From an uncultured Porphyromonadaceae bacterium (GTDB lineage: Bacteria; Bacteroidota; Bacteroidia; Bacteroidales; Muribaculaceae), in contig CAMWMW010000066.1 of the NCBI GenBank assembly GCA_947175455.1, positions 1 to 7,798 on the forward strand: 7,798 nt of DNA, in the 5' to 3' direction. The position numbers and the translations under genes are program-made. This document shows, piece by piece, positions 1 to 6,046 of the stretch. The notes below the pieces were generated by a model. The model was not told the origin of the DNA, ran no database searches, and saw only the letters and a list, made by a program, of their open reading frames with translations. Each line of letters opens with the position of its first letter. Within the stretch, counting starts at the first letter, position 1.

Positions 1-2
1 TC

Positions 3-317
3 GCATTTCTGATGGCTACATGGAACATAGCGTCGCTATGGGATGAATTCCAGAAGATATTAGGACTTATTCTCGGGTCAATGGGTGGTCTTTTCATGCT
101 CGGAATGCTTACAAAAAGGGCAAATTCCGGAGGGGCGATAATTGGAATTGTGGTGAGTATACTTGTTCAGATTTTCGTTGCAAGATTCCACACCCTTCAC
201 CTCCTTCTCTATACGGCATCAGGCTTTGTATCCTGCTTTGTGGTCGGATACGCGGCAAGTTTCCTCTTTCCTGATTCAAACAAAAGAACAATCACTTCAA
301 ACAATAACAACATATGA
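3..317 (+). CDS. Sodium:solute symporter (SSS family), C-terminal fragment, probable sialic acid transporter
   Basis: This is the C-terminal end of an inner-membrane transporter; its reading frame is open to the left edge, so the true start lies outside the window and the ATG at 12 is internal. About 104 codons remain. Counting from the Met at 12, three hydrophobic segments lie at roughly residues 16-34, 41-57 and 62-86. A short basic, glycine-rich loop (TKRANSGG) separates the first two, and a polar Asn-rich tail ends the protein. The stretch LWDEFQKILGLILGSMGG followed by a GMLTKRA-type loop is typical of the last helices of bacterial SSS proteins, which couple substrate uptake to Na+ entry. 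The family call is from recognition of the terminal region only. Substrate (sialic acid) is inferred from the overlapping lyase gene and the sialidase downstream. Its stop codon overlaps the lyase start as ATGA, suggesting translational coupling. It could instead carry another sugar acid. Confidence 0.8.
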   Translation, partial: AFLMATWNIASLWDEFQKILGLILGSMGGLFMLGMLTKRANSGGAIIGIVVSILVQIFVARFHTLHLLLYTASGFVSCFVVGYAASFLFPDSNKRTITSNNNNI

Positions 318-1234
318 AGGAACCATTATTAAAAGGATTAATCGCAGCTCCGTTCACACCGATGAACGAAGACTGCACGATCAAGACTGAAGCGATTCCT
401 GCGTATGCGGATTTCATTGCGGCAAAAGGATGCCTCAAGGGAGTTTTCATCTGCGGAACATCGGGAGAAAGCGTATCGCTTACTCTCGAAGAGCGTAAAA
501 AAATTGCAGAGGCTTGGACTGATGCCGCGAAAGGGAGGTTCAAAGTCATAGTCCATGTCGGCGGAATGTCGCAGCCCGACTGCGTGGAACTTGCCGCTCA
601 TGCCGCTTCTGCAGGAGCGGACATGATTGCGGCAATGGCACCCGGCTTCTTTAAACCTGCCTCTGTCGCAGATCTTGTGTGCTTTTTCAAGCCTGTGGCA
701 GCGGCTGCCCCTGAACTCCCTTTCTTCTATTACAACATGCCTTCGATAACAGGAGTGTCACTGCCTGTGCATGAGTTTCTTGAAGAGGGTAAAAAAGAGA
801 TTCCCACACTCGCCGGAGTTAAGTTCACTCACAACAATCTCATGGAGATGCAGCAGTGCATAAATCTCAACGATGGCGAATTCGAGGTGCTGAACGGATT
901 TGACGAGATTCTTCTTGCCGGTGTGGCTTGCGGTTGCAAGGGTGCAGTGGGAAGCACTTACAATTACATCCCCGGAATCTATCAGGGCATTCTGGATGCC
1001 ATGGAGGCGGGAAATCTTGAAGAAGCCAGAAGAATGTCTAAAAAGGCGGTTGATATAGTAGATGTGCTCGTTAAACACGGTGGCGGCACGCGTGCCGGCA
1101 AGATTTTCATGAAACTTGCGGGATTTGACTGCGGTCCGTGCAGATTGCCGATTGCTCCTTGTTCCGAGACGGAACTTGCAAAGACTCGTGAAGAACTCGA
1201 AAAGACCGATTTTTTCAAATACGCCACGGTCTGA
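314..1234 (+). CDS. nanA: N-acetylneuraminate lyase (sialic acid aldolase), DHDPS/NAL family
   Basis: A cytoplasmic class I aldolase of 306 residues, normal for the family. It should cleave N-acetylneuraminate to N-acetylmannosamine and pyruvate, the first catabolic step after uptake. Visible motifs: GTSGES at 48-53 (pyruvate-carboxylate binding loop, compare GSTGE in E. coli NanA); YYNMP with Tyr140 as the likely catalytic tyrosine; GVKFT with Lys170 as the Schiff-base lysine and Thr172 matching E. coli Thr167; GFDE at 195-198, whose Asp197-Glu198 match the Asp191-Glu192 pair that holds the glycerol tail of sialic acid; and GSTYN at 213-217. The last two favour sialate lyase over dihydrodipicolinate synthase or other family members. 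Start is the ATG overlapping the symporter stop; no Shine-Dalgarno is evident, consistent with coupled translation. A CGPC motif near residues 273-276 is noted without a known role. Bacteroides fragilis calls the equivalent gene nanL. Family membership is very sure, substrate fairly sure. Confidence 0.92.
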   Translation: MKEPLLKGLIAAPFTPMNEDCTIKTEAIPAYADFIAAKGCLKGVFICGTSGESVSLTLEERKKIAEAWTDAAKGRFKVIVHVGGMSQPDCVELAAHAASAGADMIAAMAPGFFKPASVADLVCFFKPVAAAAPELPFFYYNMPSITGVSLPVHEFLEEGKKEIPTLAGVKFTHNNLMEMQQCINLNDGEFEVLNGFDEILLAGVACGCKGAVGSTYNYIPGIYQGILDAMEAGNLEEARRMSKKAVDIVDVLVKHGGGTRAGKIFMKLAGFDCGPCRLPIAPCSETELAKTREELEKTDFFKYATV

Positions 1235-1282
1235 CCTTGGGCGGAGTAGACACACGCTCCCCTTGACAACGAAAAACTATAG

Positions 1283-1312
1283 CTGTCACAAATGCGACAG
1301 ATCTCATGTCGC
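1283..1312 (+). promoter_or_regulatory. Two overlapping, mutually exclusive small hairpins in the susC-like leader
   Basis: In the 96-base gap between the lyase and the SusC-like gene, CTGTC at 1283-1287 can pair with GACAG at 1296-1300 (8-base loop). GCGACA at 1294-1299 can instead pair with TGTCGC at 1307-1312 (7-base loop). Both use the bases GACA at 1296-1299, so only one can form at a time. The second ends 18 bases before the probable ATG at 1331. This geometry is seen directly; a regulatory role is inference, and stems of 5 and 6 bp can occur by chance. No convincing Bacteroidota promoter (TTTG with TAnnTTTG about 20 bases on) was found in the gap. Confidence 0.3.
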
Positions 1313-1330
1313 CTTAAAATCAATTTTATT

Positions 1331-4300
1331 ATGAAAAAGTATTTATATGTCATACTATGCTGTCTTTTATCGTTTCCGATGGCCGCAATGGCAGAACCGT
1401 ACACCCTGGAAGGTGTGGTGCTTGATGAAACCGGCGAGACTTTGCCGGGTGTCTCGATTCTCGTTAAAGGAACCCAGAGGGGTGGAACCACAGATGTGAA
1501 CGGCATCTTCAATATTCAGGTCTCAAACGGAGAGACGCTTGTATTCTCATATGTCGGTTATGCCACAAAAAGTGTAAAAATAGCAGGTCAGAAATCACTT
1601 GAGGTGAAGCTTGAAATCTCACAGGACTCGCTTGACGAAGTTATTGTCGTAGGTTACGGAACACAGTCAAAGCGCACCGTGACGTCTTCAATAGCATCTG
1701 TCAACGGTTCCACTCTTGAAGGCTCGCCGATCAATACGGCAGGCGAAGGTCTTAAGGGAAAGATTGCCGGTGTGCGTGTTTACAACGGAAACAACACACC
1801 CGGTGCGGAGGCAACCTTTATCGTAAGGGGTGGTTCTTCAATATCCCAGAATAACGAGCCTCTCATCCTGGTTGACGGTATAGAACGCAGCATGGAGGGT
1901 ATCAATCCCAATGATATAGAATCAATTGAAGTGCTGAAAGACGCTGCTTCTTCAGCAATTTACGGTTCAAGAGCTTCAAACGGTGTCGTGCTTATCACTA
2001 CCAAAAAAGGTGCGCCGGGACGAATGAGAATCACATTCGAGGCTTCATTCGCTCATGAGGATGTGGAGCGAATGATCGATTATCTGCCGGCAGAGGTCGC
2101 AGTTCCATTGATGCGAGACCGTTGGTCGACGGGACCTTCTCCTAACAAGAATTTTGACGATGGCTATGCTTATTCGGCAGGTAACACGTCCGCTTCAATT
2201 TATTCCACACGCTATCTGCAGCCGGGCGAATCCGTGCCGGCAGGATGGAAGTCTTGCGTTGACCCGCTGGATCCTTCCAAAACCCTCGTTTTTGAAGACA
2301 ACGACTGGTCGAGAGAATGTTTCCGTCCCGCATTCTGGCAGAACTATTATCTGGGAGTAGACGGAGGAAACGATTTGCTCAATTACGTGGGTTCGATCGG
2401 TTACACCAAGGACAGCGGTGTCGGTGTAGGAACAGGATTCAACAGATTCAGCGCCCGAGCCAACGTAGTTGCCAAAATACGCAAGAATCTCAAATTCACC
2501 TCAGCGATAGACTACAGCCAGACAAATACAGAGGCATATGCAAGCCAGTATCAGGTGATCTCCAGAGGTCTTATGACTCCTTCGACCCAGCGCAGAACAT
2601 ATGTAAGCGATGACCAGTGGTTTGGAACTCCTACCCCCGGACCGAACGCTACATCTCCTAATCCTACATTCTATAGTTATTATAATGACAACAGCAATAG
2701 GGTCAACCGCACTGGTCTTGTCGGGACTCTTGACTGGGAACCGTTGAAAATGTGGCATATCGTCGGCTCCGCCTCTTTCTTCACACAAAGCAGTTCTACG
2801 GATGCATTCCACAGAGCGGATCCTCTTAACGGCACACGTTGGGCGGATGCAAGCAACACCGACATACAGCGTATGAAACTCGAGGCATATACGAATTATT
2901 CCCGCACTTTTGCCGACAATCATTCACTGAGCGCAATGGTGGGATATTCATATCAGAAGTACGACTACCGCTATCTCTATGCCAAATCCCAGGGACATGC
3001 GACTGACAAAATTCCTACTCTTAACGCAGGCTCCACCTATACAGCTGCGACTTCAACCAAACAGAAGGATATCAATATCGGATATTTCGGACGAATCAAT
3101 TATGATTACATGAAGAAATACATGCTTACGCTGACATTCCGCGAAGACGGGTCGTCAAGATTCGCAGAAGGCAACCAGTGGGGATTTTTCCCCGGAGCAT
3201 CGGCAGGATGGGCAATGCACGCCGAAGATTTCATGCAGCAGATCGAATGGATCAATAACCTTAAATGGCGCGTCAGCTATGGTCAGACCGGTAATAATTC
3301 AGTAGGATATTATGACGCATTGGGACTTTACTCAATCACAACAAGCTATGACGGACAACCGGCTGTAATAACTTCTGCAATGCCGAATCCCACTCTGAAA
3401 TGGGAAAAGACAACACAGCTTGACGTCGGATTCGATTTCTCAGTGCTTAACGACAGAATCGCATTGAATGTCGATTACTTCAACAAAATTACAGACAACC
3501 TCATCACTACCCGTACACTTCCCAATACCTCCGGTTTCGGATCAGTTCTTACAAACCTCGGCAAAGTGCGATTCCACGGATTCGACCTCGAACTCAACAC
3601 AAGAAACATAGTTACCAATGATTTTACGTGGGAGTCTAAATTCACTATAACTTATGTGAAAAACAAAGTGCTGAAACTGCCTGAAGAAGAAGGTGAAAAC
3701 AAGCGCGATAAAAACCGTCAGGGGGGATATAAAGTCACTATGGCAGACGGCTCCATATATGAATTCGGCGGTACCGCAGAAGGTGAGCCTCTCGGTAGAA
3801 TCTATGGATACAAGCATGCGTACATCATCACAACCCCGGAACAGGCGAAGAACGCCAATTATGACGCTTCATCCAAAGGATGGGACTGGACCACAGGAAC
3901 TCGCCTCGGCACCGGCAAGAAGACGATCGGTGATTATGAATGGTGTGACCTTAACGGAGACGGCATCATCAACGGTAACGATATGTACGAGCTTGGAAAT
4001 ACTATCCCGACGACTACGGGAGGTCTCAGCAACACATTGTCATATAAAGGTTTCACTCTGAATGTGTTCTTCGATTTCGCACTCGGCCATTCGGTTTGTA
4101 ACGGATTCCTGCAGCGTCAGATGTGTAACTTTATGAACGGCAACACTTCTATTCCTTCGGAGGTATTGAAGGCATGGAATGTCGGAGATGATCCCGCAAA
4201 AGCGAAATATGCCCGTTTCTCCGGAAATGACTCTGACGAGCTGAACAAAAACTATCGTCCCAATTCAGACATATTCTGTCAGAAGGCAGACTATCTGTGT

Positions 4301-4516
4301 CTGCGTGAAGTGTCGCTGAGCTATCAGATGCCCAAGAAGATTATCAGGAAGGCGGGAATGCAGGATGTGCGTTTCACATTTGCCGGCAATAATCTCCATT
4401 ATTTTACCAACGTGATAGGTATGTCGCCTGAGGTGGGAACTACCGACTCTTATTCGGGAACCAACAACTATCCCCCGATCAGAAAGTTCTCCTTCAGTGT
4501 GAAAGTATCATTCTAA
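1331..4516 (+). CDS. SusC/RagA-type TonB-linked outer membrane transporter (NanO-like)
   Basis: An outer-membrane TonB-dependent transporter of 1061 residues, the usual SusC size. It should import sialic acid or small sialoglycans under its SusD lid. In order: signal peptide 1-21, ending AMA before Glu22; a carboxypeptidase-D regulatory-like domain at about 25-97 (GVVLDETGETLPGVSILVKG to VGY); the TonB-box-like DEVIVVGYG at 102-110; the plug at about 111-227, with LVDGIE and the SusC hallmark IESIEVLKDAASSAIYGSRA followed by NGVVLITTKKG; then the beta-barrel to the terminal phenylalanine in FSVKVSF. A DxNxDGxIxxxD calcium-loop-like stretch at 873-884 is a common feature of SusC barrels. The frame opens at an ATG at 1292, but the start at 1331 gives a proper MKK signal peptide and is preferred. 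The SusD partner follows after 21 bases. Sialic acid specificity is inferred from the neighbours, by analogy with Tannerella NanO; the sequence itself only shows the family. Confidence 0.95.
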   Translation: MKKYLYVILCCLLSFPMAAMAEPYTLEGVVLDETGETLPGVSILVKGTQRGGTTDVNGIFNIQVSNGETLVFSYVGYATKSVKIAGQKSLEVKLEISQDSLDEVIVVGYGTQSKRTVTSSIASVNGSTLEGSPINTAGEGLKGKIAGVRVYNGNNTPGAEATFIVRGGSSISQNNEPLILVDGIERSMEGINPNDIESIEVLKDAASSAIYGSRASNGVVLITTKKGAPGRMRITFEASFAHEDVERMIDYLPAEVAVPLMRDRWSTGPSPNKNFDDGYAYSAGNTSASIYSTRYLQPGESVPAGWKSCVDPLDPSKTLVFEDNDWSRECFRPAFWQNYYLGVDGGNDLLNYVGSIGYTKDSGVGVGTGFNRFSARANVVAKIRKNLKFTSAIDYSQTNTEAYASQYQVISRGLMTPSTQRRTYVSDDQWFGTPTPGPNATSPNPTFYSYYNDNSNRVNRTGLVGTLDWEPLKMWHIVGSASFFTQSSSTDAFHRADPLNGTRWADASNTDIQRMKLEAYTNYSRTFADNHSLSAMVGYSYQKYDYRYLYAKSQGHATDKIPTLNAGSTYTAATSTKQKDINIGYFGRINYDYMKKYMLTLTFREDGSSRFAEGNQWGFFPGASAGWAMHAEDFMQQIEWINNLKWRVSYGQTGNNSVGYYDALGLYSITTSYDGQPAVITSAMPNPTLKWEKTTQLDVGFDFSVLNDRIALNVDYFNKITDNLITTRTLPNTSGFGSVLTNLGKVRFHGFDLELNTRNIVTNDFTWESKFTITYVKNKVLKLPEEEGENKRDKNRQGGYKVTMADGSIYEFGGTAEGEPLGRIYGYKHAYIITTPEQAKNANYDASSKGWDWTTGTRLGTGKKTIGDYEWCDLNGDGIINGNDMYELGNTIPTTTGGLSNTLSYKGFTLNVFFDFALGHSVCNGFLQRQMCNFMNGNTSIPSEVLKAWNVGDDPAKAKYARFSGNDSDELNKNYRPNSDIFCQKADYLCLREVSLSYQMPKKIIRKAGMQDVRFTFAGNNLHYFTNVIGMSPEVGTTDSYSGTNNYPPIRKFSFSVKVSF

Positions 4517-4537
4517 TTGCCATTAAAAAGAATAATT

Positions 4538-6028
4538 ATGAAAACGAGAATAATTTCAGGCGCGCTTCTGATATGCGCAGCATGCGGTCTTACCGCGTGT
4601 CACGATGATTTGAATGTTACGCAGCCAAGTCAGCTTACTTCCCGTTCTATGTGGAATGAGGAGAGTGATGCCGAGACGGCAGTCAACGGACTCTATACTC
4701 TTCTTCGTTCAACAATGGCAGACGGTATGATGGTCTGGGGAGAACTGAGATCAAATCTGTATAAATCCGGTAATGTCAATGACGCGTTCTTCAACAGAGT
4801 GGGAACGAATGTGATCATGATGAACGATGCCGGCACCAACTGGAACAGCCTTTATCAGACTGTAAATGCCGCAAACCTTATATTGCGACATGTGCCGGAC
4901 ATTGCGTTTGTAAAGTCGACAGACCGCGATGAGGCTCTTGCCAATGCGTATTTTGTAAGGGCGCTGTGTTATTATTATATAGCAAGAACCTGGGGTGACG
5001 CTCCTCTTCTTACGAGAGGCTTCGAATCAGAGCGTCAGGAAGATATGTATCCGACCAGAACTCCTGCCGCAGAGTTGTTTGCTCTGATAGAATCCGACAT
5101 AACCGAAGCTTTGCGGCTCATGCCTCCGGGAAAGAAACTGCATCAGGCATCGCCTGCGGCTATCAATATGCTTAAGGCGGATTATTATCTCTGGAAAGCC
5201 TCGCGTCTTGGAGGCGGTCGTGACAGTTATGCCACAGCTCTTGCCGCCGCGAATGATGTAATCGGCGCCGGTTATGAACTGTTGCCGAAATGGGCGGATA
5301 TTTTCAGAACAGACAATGAGAACAACAACGAATTCATTCTTACTTTCCCCTTTACCGTGGGTGAGAATGTAACGGCAGGTTCTTCTCCCAATTCATATTC
5401 TTACTATCTTGCCCCGCGTAACGATGCGACCCGTCTTGAGGCAAACGGCTTCAGTCCGGATTATGTGCCGACCGGCTCGCATGCGCAATATGTTGTAGTC
5501 ACAGACGAATATCGTGATTTCCTTCTAAGTGATCCTGATGATGTCAGAGGTGCGGCAAGTCTCAGAATATACACGGAGCCTTTCATCACCCAGTCGGTAC
5601 TCGTAGACAGAATCATAATCAAATTCAAAGGATCGTGGGAAAGCAATACGCGAGTCTTTGACAATGACATGCCGCTTTATCGTCTGGCAGAGGCATATCT
5701 GCTGAAGGCTGAAGCCGCAAACGGGATGGATGACATCACAACGGCAACAGCTGCCCTGAATGTAGTGGCAAAGCGTGCACGCGGCATTGACGGGTATTAT
5801 AAGAATCTTGACAAACGCGGTGTGACAGAGGCAATCATAAACGAGTCGAAGATGGAGTTTGTCGCCGAAGGAAAGATGTGGTGGCTGTACCTGCGCACAA
5901 ACACCGAGTTTGAGCTGATTTCAACACTTGTAGGCAGAGAGGACGAGAAAAACGTCACTCTGTGGCCGGTGGCGAATGTCTGCATAACGACAAACCCAAG
6001 AATAGAACAGACAGAAGGTTATAAATAA
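4538..6028 (+). CDS. SusD/RagB-type surface glycan-binding lipoprotein (NanU-like)
   Basis: A lipoprotein of 496 residues, normal for SusD. It caps the SusC barrel and binds the ligand at the cell surface. The signal peptide ends in the lipobox LTAC, with Cys21 as the lipidated residue. It is followed by HDDLN, whose acidic residues resemble the Bacteroidota surface-export signal. SusD hallmarks: ANAYFVRALCYYY with TWGDAPLL at about 136-158; the helical repeat YRLAEAYLLKAEAAN at 381-395; the INESKMEFVAEGKMWWLYLR element at 434-453, equivalent to the usual ERRxELxxEGxRWxDLxR; and an end of the NPxxxQxxGY type. The reading frame runs back to the SusC stop through a possible TTG, but the ATG at 4538 gives the clean lipoprotein signal. 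Its final codons and stop are duplicated immediately downstream. Sialic acid binding is inferred from the locus, by analogy with Tannerella NanU. Confidence 0.95.
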   Translation: MKTRIISGALLICAACGLTACHDDLNVTQPSQLTSRSMWNEESDAETAVNGLYTLLRSTMADGMMVWGELRSNLYKSGNVNDAFFNRVGTNVIMMNDAGTNWNSLYQTVNAANLILRHVPDIAFVKSTDRDEALANAYFVRALCYYYIARTWGDAPLLTRGFESERQEDMYPTRTPAAELFALIESDITEALRLMPPGKKLHQASPAAINMLKADYYLWKASRLGGGRDSYATALAAANDVIGAGYELLPKWADIFRTDNENNNEFILTFPFTVGENVTAGSSPNSYSYYLAPRNDATRLEANGFSPDYVPTGSHAQYVVVTDEYRDFLLSDPDDVRGAASLRIYTEPFITQSVLVDRIIIKFKGSWESNTRVFDNDMPLYRLAEAYLLKAEAANGMDDITTATAALNVVAKRARGIDGYYKNLDKRGVTEAIINESKMEFVAEGKMWWLYLRTNTEFELISTLVGREDEKNVTLWPVANVCITTNPRIEQTEGYK

Positions 6029-6046
6029 ACAGAAGGTTGTAAATAA
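6011..6046 (+). repeat. 18-bp tandem duplication spanning the susD end and sialidase start
   Basis: The unit at 6011-6028, ACAGAAGGTTATAAATAA, is repeated directly at 6029-6046 with a single A-to-G change at unit position 11. The first copy encodes the last five SusD residues (TEGYK) and the stop. The second would encode TEGCK and a second in-frame stop, and its last base is the A of the sialidase ATG. The copy therefore makes up almost all of the spacer between the two genes. A looser third match (about 6050-6066, with one extra base and a few mismatches) lies inside the first sialidase codons; it may be chance. The likely origin is slippage or local duplication. Confidence 0.9.
6031..6036 (+). 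promoter_or_regulatory. Shine-Dalgarno-like AGAAGG before the sialidase start
   Basis: AGAAGG lies nine bases before the sialidase ATG, the right distance for a ribosome binding site, and differs from AGGAGG at one base. It sits in the second copy of the 18-bp tandem duplication; the first copy lies within susD codons. It supports the ATG at 6046 over the internal ATG at 6082. Bacteroidota often initiate without such sites, so its use is inferred. Confidence 0.45.

Noticed and set aside
1243..1262. GGAG at 1243-1246 and CTCC at 1257-1260 as a terminator after the lyase
   Set aside because: The stem is only four pairs (six with a bulge), the loop is long and no T-run follows.
1263..1283. TTGACA at 1263-1268 followed by TATAGC at 1278-1283, resembling a sigma-70 promoter
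   Set aside because: Spacing is only 9 bases, and Bacteroidota use a different promoter consensus (TTTG and TAnnTTTG about 20 bases apart), which these bases do not match well.
1292..1330. Upstream in-frame ATG giving the SusC-like protein 13 extra residues
   Set aside because: The extension puts polar and basic residues before a complete MKK-type signal peptide starting at 1331 and overlaps the small hairpins; the later start fits the family better.
982..1512. Minus-strand open frame of 176 codons across the lyase end and SusC start
   Set aside because: It is the shadow of two well-supported genes on the other strand and shows no recognisable domain or motif.
3947..3982. DLNGDGIINGND in the SusC-like protein, resembling a dockerin or EF-hand calcium loop
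   Set aside because: A similar loop is common in SusC-family barrels and only one copy is present, so it is not a dockerin module or a novel fusion.
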